Shown here one piece after another: positions 8,679 to 16,934 of a stretch of DNA of 64,000 bases. Every line of letters begins with the position of its first letter. Position 1 is the stretch's first letter. Below the pieces are notes generated by a model. The model had not been told where the DNA came from. It saw only the letters and a list, made by a program, of their open reading frames with translations, and did no database searches. The DNA is from JAJDXO01 sp965221855 (GTDB lineage: Bacteria; Pseudomonadota; Alphaproteobacteria; Rhodospirillales; UBA2165). The DNA lies in the NCBI GenBank assembly GCA_965221855.1, contig CBDCSV010000005.1, positions 62,001 through 126,000 of the forward strand, given 5' to 3'. The position numbers and the translations under genes were made by a program.

Positions 8679-8700
8679 TCACCCGTCATGCCCCGGCGCC
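8470..8700. repeat. Cluster of extragenic palindromic (REP-like) repeats
   Basis: Several inverted repeats share the theme ATGCCCCGG/CCGGGGCAT: one pair near 8474-8530, an ATACCCCGG...CCGGGGTAT stem at 8632-8656 and a half-unit GTCATGCCCCGG at 8687-8698. The final half-unit lies inside the 3' end of the TRAP permease gene and encodes its last residues (APGHDG). The middle part holds a CACCACAGAG...CTCTGTGG stem typical of dispersed bacterial intergenic repeats. Confidence 0.6.
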
Positions 8701-10862
8701 CTCGAAGCCCTGCGGGTGATGACTATTCCCAACGCGACCATCGCTGCGCCGGAGAGGTTGGCGATCAATTCCAACGGCCAGAAGCTCAACGCGCAACCGG
8801 CGACGAGAAGCGGCAGGCTGATCACCGACAACGGCCCTTCGGCGTAACGCTGAATGAGCGCGTTGAAGGCATATATGCCGAACAGGCTGAATATGCCGAC
8901 CTGCATGATCTCGGCAAAGCTGCCGCCGACCAGCGGCGTGTAGGCGAACAGCAAGGGCACGATGTAGAGGCCCTTGGCGATCTTCCAGGCCGAGACGCCC
9001 GTGGCCATCGGTCTCGATCCGGCGATCCCGGCGGCGGTGAAGGCGGCAAGGCAGACGGGCGGCGTGACGTTCGAATCCTGGCTCAACCAGAAAACGATCA
9101 GGTGGGCCGTCAGCAGGAAGGTGGTCATCAGCTCGGTATCGACCAGGGCGGGCCGGATAACGATGGCGAGCTCGAACGGAATGGCGTCGACCAGTTGGCG
9201 CGCCTCTTCCACGGTCATTCCCGCCGCCGCCTTCGCCGCGTGGGGCGAGTCCACCAGCGCGAACATGGCGGCCTTGGCCGGATCGCCGATGCCGGCCGCC
9301 AACAGATCGACGACGATGCCGTCGGCGAGCATGCCGGCGATGGCCGGGGCCGAGAGGATGGACAGCACGATATAAGCCGCGGTCACCGGCAAACCCATGC
9401 CGAGGACCAGCGAGGCGAGCGCCACCAGCACAAGGGCGATGATCAGCGAACCCTGCGACCATTCGGCGATCATCAGCGCAAAGCTGTTTGCGAGCCCCGA
9501 TGTGGTCACCGCATTGTTGATCAGCCCGACGGTCACCAGCAGCACCGCCGTCATGATCGAGGTGCGGATGCCGAGGGTCAGGGCGCGGGCGATCTTCTCC
9601 GGCCCCATCTTGTTGGGCGTCAGCCAACTGCCGGCCACCAGCGTGGCGATGGCGACGCAGGCGGCGAAGCTCGGTGTCCGGCCTGTGACGAGCAGATAGG
9701 TCAGCACGCCGAGAGGCAGGACGAAGTTGAGGGCCCCGGCGGCGATCTTCACCCGGTCGGCCTTGGCGACGTCGGCGAGGTCGATGTCGGATTTGACGGC
9801 TTCGATGCGGATCACGAAGGCGACCGAGAGGAAGTAGAGGATCGCCGGCACGATGGAGAACAGCACGATGGTGCCGTACTGGATGCCCGTATAGGACACC
9901 ATGACGAAGGCGCCGGCCCCCATGATCGGCGGCATGAGCTGACCGCCGGTGGAGGCGGAGGCCTCGACGCCGGCGGCGAATTTGGGCTGGAAGCCGTTGG
10001 ACTTCATCAGCGGGATGGTGATCACGCCGGTGGACGCCGTATTGGCGACCGCCGAGCCGGAAATGGTGCCGGTCAAGGCGGACGCGATGACCGCGACGAA
10101 CGCCGCGCCGCCCCGGAAGCGCCCGGCAATGACCTTGGCGACCTCGATCACGAAGTCCGACGCGCCCGAGATCACCAGGAAGGCGCCGAAGATCATGAAG
10201 AGCGTGATATTGGCCGACGAGATGGTGGTGATGATCCCGAACATGCCCTCGTCATTGTAGAGGGAGCGGAACATGACGTCGGATACCGGCAGGCTCGCCG
10301 CGCGGAAGACGCCGGGCAGGTACTCGCCGAGGAACGCATTGTAGGCAAGGGCCAAGATCACCAGCGACGGGATGATCCATCCGGTCATCCGGCGGGTCAG
10401 CTCCACCGCGCCGACGATCACGATGATGCCGGTGAACCAGTCGAGGGTCGAGAACTGCCACTCCTGGCCCGTCTTGGCGAGGGTGCGTTCGTAGAGGCCG
10501 GATTCGTTGTAGGCGATCCAAAGGGCGCTGAGCGCGATCGCAATGCCGAAGATCCACTCCAGAACCCACGGCCCTCCCCTGGAGGAGCCGCGCCACAGGG
10601 GTTGGGAAATGGCGGCGAGGAACGCGAAACCCGCAAAGTGGATGGCGTTCTGCCACATCCCCGGCTCATTGAGGACGAGGTTGGTGAGAATGTGCCAAAT
10701 GCCGAACAGGCAACTGAGGCCGACGATCAGCGCCGGCAGGCCCGGCTTTCGAATTGCCCGGTCGAGGTCGAACAAATCAGGGTTTGGCGCCGTCTCCGCG
10801 GCGCCGGTCCGATCAGGGGCGGCGGCTGCCCGGTCTTCGGCGTTCGGTACAGGCTCGGTCAT
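8679..10862 (-). CDS. TRAP transporter fused permease (4TM/12TM), TAXI type
   Basis: This protein of about 727 residues is very hydrophobic and joins the small (DctQ-like) and large (DctM-like) TRAP membrane subunits in one chain, as usual for TAXI-type systems. The central region shows the DctM-like motif ALTGTISGSAVANTASTG and a later repeat with GLPVTAAYIVLSILSAPA. It uses the sodium or proton gradient to import an organic solute delivered by the periplasmic receptor encoded 89 bp upstream. The start at 10862 (MTEPVPNAED) was preferred over 10892 because the extra ten residues have no family character. The C-terminus is encoded by a REP-like repeat. Confidence 0.92.
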   Translation of the reverse strand: MTEPVPNAEDRAAAAPDRTGAAETAPNPDLFDLDRAIRKPGLPALIVGLSCLFGIWHILTNLVLNEPGMWQNAIHFAGFAFLAAISQPLWRGSSRGGPWVLEWIFGIAIALSALWIAYNESGLYERTLAKTGQEWQFSTLDWFTGIIVIVGAVELTRRMTGWIIPSLVILALAYNAFLGEYLPGVFRAASLPVSDVMFRSLYNDEGMFGIITTISSANITLFMIFGAFLVISGASDFVIEVAKVIAGRFRGGAAFVAVIASALTGTISGSAVANTASTGVITIPLMKSNGFQPKFAAGVEASASTGGQLMPPIMGAGAFVMVSYTGIQYGTIVLFSIVPAILYFLSVAFVIRIEAVKSDIDLADVAKADRVKIAAGALNFVLPLGVLTYLLVTGRTPSFAACVAIATLVAGSWLTPNKMGPEKIARALTLGIRTSIMTAVLLVTVGLINNAVTTSGLANSFALMIAEWSQGSLIIALVLVALASLVLGMGLPVTAAYIVLSILSAPAIAGMLADGIVVDLLAAGIGDPAKAAMFALVDSPHAAKAAAGMTVEEARQLVDAIPFELAIVIRPALVDTELMTTFLLTAHLIVFWLSQDSNVTPPVCLAAFTAAGIAGSRPMATGVSAWKIAKGLYIVPLLFAYTPLVGGSFAEIMQVGIFSLFGIYAFNALIQRYAEGPLSVISLPLLVAGCALSFWPLELIANLSGAAMVALGIVITRRASRAPGHDG

Positions 10863-10951
10863 GGCGCAATCCCGCTGGAAGCGTGTCGGCACATGTGAGC
10901 GATACGGTGACCGGCCGTCAACCGGTCACCGTACATAAGGGGTCTGATTAC

Positions 10952-11962
10952 TTACTTGGCCATCAAGTGACCGGGGATGGAGAGCCCTACTTCCTTGTAG
11001 TAGCGGGCCGCACCGGGGTGCAGCGGCGCCGGAAGGCCGGCCATGGACTTCTTCACGTTCATCGCCTTGGTCGCCGGATGGATCGCCTGCAGGAACGGCA
11101 GGTTTTCGTAGATCGACTTGGTCAGCAGGTAAACATGGTTCGCGTCGACGTCCGCGTTGACGCCGAGGAAGTTCGGCTGCGCGATGGTCTGGACGTCCTT
11201 GGTCTGTCCCGGATAGGTGCCGGCCTTGATGGTGTAGGGCACCCACAGATTGCGCCCGCCGTCCATCTTCTTGGCTTCATCGGCGGTGATGTTGAGCAGC
11301 GTGAACTTGGTGGCATTGGACGCCATCAGCTTGGTGATCGCGCCGGTGGGCGGACCCGCCGGGATGCCGGCGCCGACCGCCTGGCCGTTGGCCAGCGCGT
11401 CGGCGGTCGGACCATAGCCGGCATAGACCAGCTTGTAGTCCTTGGCGATGTCGATGCCGAGACCGGACATCAGCACCCGGTTGGAGCCGATGGTGCCGGA
11501 GTTCTGGCGGCCCATGCCCATGGACATGCCCTTGAGGGCCACCAGGTCGCTGACCGTGCCCTTCTTGACGTGCTGATTGGACAGCACGAACTGCTCGACG
11601 TTCTGCCACAGCATGCTGACCGAGCGCAGGTTCTTCTGCGGGGCGGACACCGGACCCGTGCCGGTCACCGCGTAGGAACCGAAGAGGCCCTGCAAGATGG
11701 CGAACTGGGCCGTGTTGGCGCCCAGCGCCTGGACGTTTGCGCCCGAACCGGCGGAGTTCACCGCGGTCAGGCTGAACTTGTGCTTGGGCAGCAACTTGAC
11801 CTTGGACAATGTCGCGATGGCCGTGCCGACCGGGTGATAGGTGCCGCCGGTGGAGGCGGTGTTGAGGACGTAGTCCTTGGCCTGGACGGCGGTTGCCGAC
11901 ATGGCCAGCAGCGCGAGGCCGCCGACGGCGCCGAGAGTCTTATGCATGAGAGTAAGCTTCAT
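10952..11962 (-). CDS. TAXI-family TRAP solute receptor
   Basis: This 336-residue protein has a signal peptide (MKLTLMHKTLGAVGG... to about residue 28, cleavage near VQAKD). The mature part is TAXI-like: TASTGGTYHPVGTAIA near the N-terminus, then a two-lobed binding fold with SAGSGANVQALGAN. It is the periplasmic binding partner of the fused permease encoded downstream on the same strand. TAXI receptors generally bind organic acids or amino acids; the ligand cannot be told from sequence. A GGAAGGAGAC ribosome-binding site precedes the ATG. An IS256 remnant and an intact copy lie 75-220 bp upstream and may have replaced the native promoter. Confidence 0.92.
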   Translation of the reverse strand: MKLTLMHKTLGAVGGLALLAMSATAVQAKDYVLNTASTGGTYHPVGTAIATLSKVKLLPKHKFSLTAVNSAGSGANVQALGANTAQFAILQGLFGSYAVTGTGPVSAPQKNLRSVSMLWQNVEQFVLSNQHVKKGTVSDLVALKGMSMGMGRQNSGTIGSNRVLMSGLGIDIAKDYKLVYAGYGPTADALANGQAVGAGIPAGPPTGAITKLMASNATKFTLLNITADEAKKMDGGRNLWVPYTIKAGTYPGQTKDVQTIAQPNFLGVNADVDANHVYLLTKSIYENLPFLQAIHPATKAMNVKKSMAGLPAPLHPGAARYYKEVGLSIPGHLMAK

Positions 11963-12037
11963 GGGATGTCTCCTTCCTAAAGCCAGTGAACAGTTTCTTT
12001 ACCCGGGATTTATCGGTGTGTCATTGCCCCGGGCGGG

Positions 12038-12181
12038 GGTGACGTAAAAATTTATGTGTCAGTTGGGAATGGGGTACTCCCTGTGGTTTACGACAACCGG
12101 GAGCACCCCGATGCCACAGCAAGCTGTAACGATTGAGAACTTACCACAAGCCTTTGAGGTGGTGAAGGAGATGCAAGCAGG
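12038..12181 (+). mobile_element. IS256 left-end remnant
   Basis: These 144 bp repeat the left end of the adjacent intact IS256 copy from the GGTGACGTAAAAATT inverted repeat through the first codons of the transposase (to GATGCAAGCAG). The remnant lacks 6 bp (CAAGAA) in the ribosome-binding site and has one C-to-T change. It is therefore an older or different copy, not an exact duplicate. It abuts the intact element directly, and the missing right part of the old copy is not found on the other side. Confidence 0.9.
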
Positions 12182-13461
12182 GGTGACGTAAAAATTTATG
12201 TGTCAGTTGGGAATGGGGTACTCCCTGTGGTTTACGACAACCGCAAGAAGGAGCACCCCGATGCCACAGCAAGCTGTAACGATTGAGAACCTACCACAAG
12301 CCTTTGAGGTGGTGAAGGAGATGCAAGCAGGCGGATTGGACTGGGGCGAGGGTTATCGCCCGCTTGGCCGCCAGGCGCTGGCCGAGATCATCGAGGGCCG
12401 GATGGCCGAGGCGGTGGATCGCTGGCTCGACGGCCTCGATGGCAGCGCTATGCGCGACCGGCGCAACGGCACCTACCGGCGCCGCCTGCTCAGCGAGCTC
12501 GGCGACATCGAGCTCAACGTGCCGCGCACCCGGCACTTCTGCCCGACCGAGGTTCTGAAGAGCTACGCAAGGCGCGCTCCAGAGATCGACCGCGCCATCC
12601 TGGCCGGCTTCGTGCTGGGGCTCTCGACCCGCAAGGTCGGCGAGGTCCTGCTTGCCCTGCTCGGGCGTCCGGTCTCGGCCGCGACGGTGAGCCGGGTCGC
12701 CAAGACCCTCGATCTGTCGGTCGCCGCATTCCACCGCCGGCCGCTGAAGAACGCCTACAAGGCGCTGATGCTCGACGGCGTGGTGCTGGCCTGCAAGACC
12801 GGCGCCGGCGCGCTCAGGAGGCCGGTCCTGGTGGCGCTGGGCATACGGCACGACGGCAAGAAGGAGATTATCGACTTCCAACTCGCCGCCAGCGAGAGCG
12901 CCGCGGAGTGGGAGCGCTTCCTCACCGCGTTGCACCGCCGCGGCCTCACCGGCGAGGGCCTTGAGATGATCTGCGTTGATGGCGGCCAAGGCCTGCTCGC
13001 CGCCTTGCCGATCGTCTATCACGGCATCCCCGTTCAGAGGTGCTGGGCGCACAAAATCAGGAACATCCTCAACAAGGTCCGCGTAGCCGACCAGCAGGCC
13101 GTCAAGGCCGACGTCCACGCCGTCATGAATGCCCCCAACCGCCGCAAGGCCGAGACCGCCGCCCGCCGCTTCGCCGACGCCTGGGAAGATACCTACCCCA
13201 AGGCCGTCGCCTGCCTGCGCAACGACCTCGACGACCTGCTCACCTGCTTCCGCTACAAGGACCTCGCCGAGCGAAAGCAGGTCAGGACCACCAATGCCAT
13301 CGAACGGAGGTTCCGCGAGGTTCGCAGACGAACCCGGCCCATGGGAACCTTCAAGGATAAAACCTCAATGGACCGCATCCTCTTCGCGGTCTTCATTCAC
13401 GAAAACAAGTCTCAGGGAATCAGTACCCCAGTCTCCCTGACACATAACTCTTGACGTTACC
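12182..13461 (+). mobile_element. IS256-family insertion sequence, copy 2
   Basis: This intact 1280-bp element has ends GGTGACGTAAAAATTTATG and CTTGACGTTACC. Unlike copies 1 and 3 it has no 8-9 bp target duplication: the left flank is the IS remnant and the right flank starts GGCGGGAAAG. The 6 bp GGCGGG occur both just before the remnant (12032-12037) and just after the element (13462-13467), which could be the trace of the older insertion. It is nearly identical to copy 3. Confidence 0.93.
12261..13454 (+). CDS. IS256-family transposase (copy 2)
   Basis: This is a 397-residue DDE transposase with the same motifs as the other copies: MLDG, CVDGGQG, QRCWAHK and AIERRFREVRR. The start MPQQAVTIENL follows a good AAGAAGGAGC ribosome-binding site. 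It differs from copy 3 by only one residue in the mature frame (AEIIEG here, AGIIEG there). Compared with copy 1 it carries clustered differences around residues 225 and 290-315. The frame is intact and probably functional. Confidence 0.93.
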   Translation: MPQQAVTIENLPQAFEVVKEMQAGGLDWGEGYRPLGRQALAEIIEGRMAEAVDRWLDGLDGSAMRDRRNGTYRRRLLSELGDIELNVPRTRHFCPTEVLKSYARRAPEIDRAILAGFVLGLSTRKVGEVLLALLGRPVSAATVSRVAKTLDLSVAAFHRRPLKNAYKALMLDGVVLACKTGAGALRRPVLVALGIRHDGKKEIIDFQLAASESAAEWERFLTALHRRGLTGEGLEMICVDGGQGLLAALPIVYHGIPVQRCWAHKIRNILNKVRVADQQAVKADVHAVMNAPNRRKAETAARRFADAWEDTYPKAVACLRNDLDDLLTCFRYKDLAERKQVRTTNAIERRFREVRRRTRPMGTFKDKTSMDRILFAVFIHENKSQGISTPVSLTHNS

Positions 13462-13536
13462 GGCGGGAAAGCCCTTTGTGGGTCAAAAGCAGGAGATTCG
13501 TTTTTGGAAATTTGGCAAGGGCGGCAGACCGGCTGC

Positions 13537-13612
13537 CATGACACTGACCTCACGAGCGGCCTGGTTTTATGACGCCTCGCGGCCGGATTTTGCTCCGCCG
13601 TTGACACTTGTC
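13537..13612 (-). pseudogene. Remnant of the 3' end of an RND/MMPL permease gene
   Basis: Read on the minus strand, this segment encodes a short C-terminal tail TSVNGGAKSGREAS followed by TAA and a trailer. Both the tail and the trailer align with the end of the truncated RND gene at 15585-15665 (TSTAKRKSGPDAA and stop), at roughly three-quarters base identity by eye. Only about 14 codons remain before the homology breaks at the adjoining solute-binding-protein fragment. Confidence 0.6.
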
Positions 13613-13618
13613 CCGTGA

Positions 13619-13951
13619 CCATCGCCTCGGAGGCTGGAGGACAACCGGTCGAAGTTTGCCGGCATAAGGCTGTACGACGACCGGGGCGCGCTCGACCGGG
13701 CGCTGATCGAAGGCCGCGTGGACGCGGCGTTCGGCGACGCGCTCGGCTTCTGGAAGTGGCTCAAGAGCCCCGGGGGCGCGGGCTTCGCCTATGCCGGCGG
13801 CACCTACCGCCTTGACGAGGGCATCGGCATCGCCGTGCGCAAAGAGGACGAGGCGCCGCGCCGGCGTCTGAACGGCGCGATCAGGGCGATTCGCGCCGGC
13901 GGCGCCTACGGGACGATCAACGCCCGGTATTTGCCGTTCGACATCTACTGA
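13619..13951 (+). pseudogene. C-terminal fragment of a periplasmic amino-acid-binding protein (SBP_bac_3)
   Basis: About 110 codons resemble the last third of a family 3 extracellular solute-binding protein. They contain RVDAAFGDALGFWKWLKS, then FAYAGGTY, the typical EGIGIAVRKEDEAPRRRLN segment and the end IRAGGAYGTINARYLPFDIY. The frame is blocked upstream by a stop at 13616-13618, and no signal peptide or N-terminal lobe is present. It is a decayed remnant joined to the tail of an RND gene and the IS256 element, and cannot make a working receptor. Confidence 0.72.
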
Positions 13952-14154
13952 CGCCCCGCGTGAATTCGGCATATCCCCGCCGGTTTCAGCCGGTGCCGGA
14001 CCTGTCCCGGAATGAAAAGCTGTTCACAAACCCGCCCATCGGGTGTTTAATTCAGGGGCAGCGACGATCACGAAATGGTTTCAGAGGCGGGCCGTTTATT
14101 CCGAACGCCCGGCCGTTCTGACAAGCAATCAATCAACGAAGGACGGTACTTGAA

Positions 14155-15501
14155 ATGTCATTTACCAGCAGCGCTTCGGAACGGTTGACTCCGGATCCCG
14201 TATCGAAACAGAGCGAGCCCACCAAATTTCAGGCCATAACCGCCAGGAATTTCGACGCGATTCCGCAGGTTCAGCAGCTGACGGACGATGATCGGTTCGC
14301 CATACGCGTCGTCAGTTCCGTGCTGCCGTTCCGCACCAACCACTATGTGGTCGAGAACCTGATCGATTGGGACAAGGTGCCGGATGATCCGATTTACCGG
14401 CTGGTCTTCCCGCAGCGGGGCATGTTGCAGGAGAACGACTTCGACCGAATCGCCGATATTCTGATGCGGGAGGGCCCGAGGCAGGAGTTGGACCAGGCGG
14501 TCGCCGAAATCCGCGGGCGGCTCAATCCTCACCCGGCGGGGCAGCAGGAACTCAATATCCCCAAAGAGGACGGCGAAGTTTTCGAGGGGCTTCAGCACAA
14601 GTACAATGAGACGGTTCTGTTCTTCCCGAGCCAGGGACAGACCTGCCACGCCTATTGCACCTTTTGCTTCCGCTGGGCGCAATTCGTGCAGGACGAAGAA
14701 TTGAAGATATCCGCGAAGGATGACGAGCGCCTTCACCGCTATTTGGCCGCCCATCCGAAAGTATCGGATATCCTGGTGACGGGCGGCGATCCGATGATCA
14801 TGAAAACCCGGGTATGGGAACGGTATCTCGGCCGTTTGATCGACGATCCGGCATTGGACCATATCCAGAATATCAGGATAGGCACCAAGTCTCTCACCTT
14901 CTGGCCGCACCGATTCGTCAACGATGAAGATGCCGACGACATGCTGCGGCTGATGGAGAAGCTGGTGGAGTCCGGCCGCCACGTCGCGATCATGGCCCAC
15001 TTCAACCACGGGCAAGAGCTCCGCACGGACATCGTAAAAGACGCAATCCGCAGAATCCGGGACACCGGCGCGGTCATCCGCAGCCAGGCGCCGGCGCTCG
15101 CCAAGATCAACGACGACCCGGACGTCTGGGCTGGGATGTGGCGTGAGCAGGTTCGCCTCGGCATCATTCCCTACTACTTCTTCGTCGAGCGGGATACCGG
15201 CCCCAGGCACTACTTCGAGCTGCCGCTGGTGCGCTGCTGGGAGATATTCCGCGACGCGGTCCATCAGGTGTCGGGGCTGAGCCGCACCGTCCGGGGGCCG
15301 TCCATGAGCGCCACGCCGGGCAAGGTCGAGGTGACGGGCGTACAGGAAGTGCAGGGCGAGAAGGTCTTCGTACTCCGCTTCCTTCAGGGCCGCGATCCCC
15401 ACTGGGTGGCCCGGCCATTCTTCGCGAAGTTCGATCCCCAGGCGACGTGGCTCGACCAGCTCGAGCCGGCGTTCGGCGAGAACCGCTTCTTCTTCGAGTA
15501 A
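14155..15501 (+). CDS. KamA-family radical SAM protein (lysine 2,3-aminomutase-like)
   Basis: This 448-residue protein has the radical-SAM cluster motif CHAYCTFC (C164, C168, C171) followed by FRWAQF, the KamA signature, and then GGDP at about residue 206. The family moves amino groups using SAM, 4Fe-4S and PLP. The usual PLP-lysine segment PGGGGK near the C-terminus is absent; a SATPGKVEV segment occurs in the region where it would be expected. It is thus a divergent KamA subfamily member whose substrate may not be lysine. It stands alone, with IS remnants upstream and a truncated RND gene converging from downstream. Confidence 0.82.
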   Translation: MSFTSSASERLTPDPVSKQSEPTKFQAITARNFDAIPQVQQLTDDDRFAIRVVSSVLPFRTNHYVVENLIDWDKVPDDPIYRLVFPQRGMLQENDFDRIADILMREGPRQELDQAVAEIRGRLNPHPAGQQELNIPKEDGEVFEGLQHKYNETVLFFPSQGQTCHAYCTFCFRWAQFVQDEELKISAKDDERLHRYLAAHPKVSDILVTGGDPMIMKTRVWERYLGRLIDDPALDHIQNIRIGTKSLTFWPHRFVNDEDADDMLRLMEKLVESGRHVAIMAHFNHGQELRTDIVKDAIRRIRDTGAVIRSQAPALAKINDDPDVWAGMWREQVRLGIIPYYFFVERDTGPRHYFELPLVRCWEIFRDAVHQVSGLSRTVRGPSMSATPGKVEVTGVQEVQGEKVFVLRFLQGRDPHWVARPFFAKFDPQATWLDQLEPAFGENRFFFE

Positions 15502-15551
15502 TACCGACCGGGACCGTCCCGCCCGGCCGCGCGCCCTAACCTCAACCGTCT

Positions 15552-15567
15552 CCCCCTTCGAAGGGGG
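15552..15567. repeat. CCCCCTTCGAAGGGGG palindromic repeat
   Basis: This perfect 16-bp palindrome lies between the convergent KamA-like gene and the truncated RND gene. A related CCCTCCCCCCTTCGAGGGGGAGGG hairpin core recurs at about 25821-25844. The pair therefore looks like a dispersed intergenic repeat, and each copy could also act as a terminator. Confidence 0.5.
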
Positions 15568-15619
15568 GTGCCGGCGCGGCGGCGGCCGCCACGACACTCA
15601 CGTCACGACCGGCCCGGTT

Positions 15620-16879
15620 TTACGCCGCGTCCGGGCCCGATTTTCGCTTCGCCGTTGACGTCAGCAGCGCCGGCAGGAGCGTCAGGTCGGCGATGAGCGC
15701 GAAGCCGATGATCATCGCGGTCAGGATTCCGACCTGCGCGGTGGGAACGAACGGCGAAAAGATCAAAATCAGAAACCCGGCCACCAGCACGACCGTCGTC
15801 GTGAGCAGGGCCCGGCCGGTCGTCTCGAACACGTGACGCACCGCCTCTTCGGACCCCATGCCGTATTCGCGCCGCGCCCGCTGGTACTTGCTGAGAAAAT
15901 GCACCGTATCGTCCACGACGATGCCGATGGTCATGGCGACGACGACGGAGAGCGAGAGCCCCACCTGTCCGACCGTCAGACCCCAGACGCCGAAGCCCAG
16001 TACGGCGGGAACCAGATTGGGAACCAGACTTATCAGGCCGAGCCGCAGCGATCTGAGGGCGAAGAGAAGGATGGCGGAAATGGCGAGGAGCACGACGATC
16101 GTCCCGATCAGCATGGCGTGGATGTTGCGCTGGCCGATATAGGCGAACAGGGCGGCGGGGCCGGTACTGTTGATATCCGCCACATGGGGCGCGTTCTCCT
16201 TCAGCCAGGCGCCGGCGCGCGCGTTCAGTTCGAGAACTTCCTGCGAATTCAGGGTTTGCGCCGAAACCGACAGGCGCGTGGCCGACCTGGAACTGTCGAT
16301 CTGATTGTTCAGGTCCAGGCCGCGCGGAAGCGACAGCTCGTATAGCAGCAGGTACTGCGCCGCCAGTTCCTTGCTGTCCGGTATCCGGTACTCGGCCGGG
16401 TCGTCACCGTGCATGCTCTTGTTGAGCTGCCGGAACGTATCGGTGATGACGGACACATGGCGCACGCGGGGCTGTTCACGGTACCACTCGGCGAATTTCG
16501 AAATCTCGGCGAGGAAACGCGGATCGGTGACGCCGCCCTCGGACGAGGCCCTGAGCGAGTATTCGAGCAGCGTATTGCCGCTCAAGTGCTCGTCCATGAA
16601 ATCCGTGTCCTGCCGGAACTCGACGCTCTTGTCGAAGAAATGAACCAGGACATCGTTCAGTTCGTTGCGCGGAATGGCCAGCATCATCGCGGGCACGATC
16701 ACCAGCCAAACCAAAATCACCGCCCTCCTGTGGTTCAGCACGGACACCGCGAAGGACTTCATCGTGGGTCCGGGAAGCCGCCGCTCCTTCGGGGCGCGAA
16801 CCGGGAGAAACGAAAGCAGGGCCGGCAGAAAGGTGACGGAGAGAAGGAAGGAGGCGGCGATACCGAAGGCGACGGTGAC
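15620..16879 (-). pseudogene. 5'-truncated RND/MMPL-type efflux permease
   Basis: The open frame encodes the C-terminal half of an RND-superfamily permease. It has one periplasmic loop (residues ~35-215), then five or six membrane segments with the MMPL-like motif GIVVDDTVHFLSKYQRA. The reading frame runs upstream of the first Met (16762) through FGIAASFLLSVTFLPALL, the last membrane helix of the missing N-terminal half. It stops at tandem TAG codons at 16880-16885. Full-length relatives are roughly twice as long, so the gene has lost its 5' half. A 16-bp tandem repeat lies right beyond the break. Confidence 0.8.
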
Positions 16880-16895
16880 CTACTACGCCAACTGC

Positions 16896-16927
16896 ATGGG
16901 CCTGAAATGATATGGGCCTGAAATGAC
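16896..16927. repeat. 16-bp tandem duplication at the RND truncation point
   Basis: ATGGGCCTGAAATGA occurs twice, at 16896-16910 and 16912-16926, with a period of 16 bp. The repeat sits between the truncated end of the RND gene and the stop of the flavin oxidoreductase gene, at what looks like a deletion junction. Confidence 0.7.
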
Positions 16928-16934
16928 CGGCGCG

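Larger units (their letters stand above)
13462..14154. other. Rearrangement scar between IS256 copy 2 and the KamA-like gene
   Basis: Apart from the two gene fragments listed separately, this 693-bp interval holds no intact gene. The last 200 bp before 14155 contain the promoter region of the KamA-family gene with a moderately placed AACGAAGGACGG ribosome-binding site. Confidence 0.6.

Noticed and set aside
9067..9085. tRNA-like GTTCGAATCC pattern
   Set aside because: It lies inside the TRAP permease reading frame, and no cloverleaf or acceptor stem is present around it.
8262..10898. Very long open frame on the plus strand (878 codons)
   Set aside because: It is antisense to the TRAP permease and has a low-complexity Arg/Gly/Asp-rich composition typical of GC-rich shadow frames.
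767..13461. Composite transposon formed by IS256 copies 1 and 2
   Set aside because: The copies are of different variants, in opposite orientation, and copy 1 has its own simple target duplication, so they did not move together.
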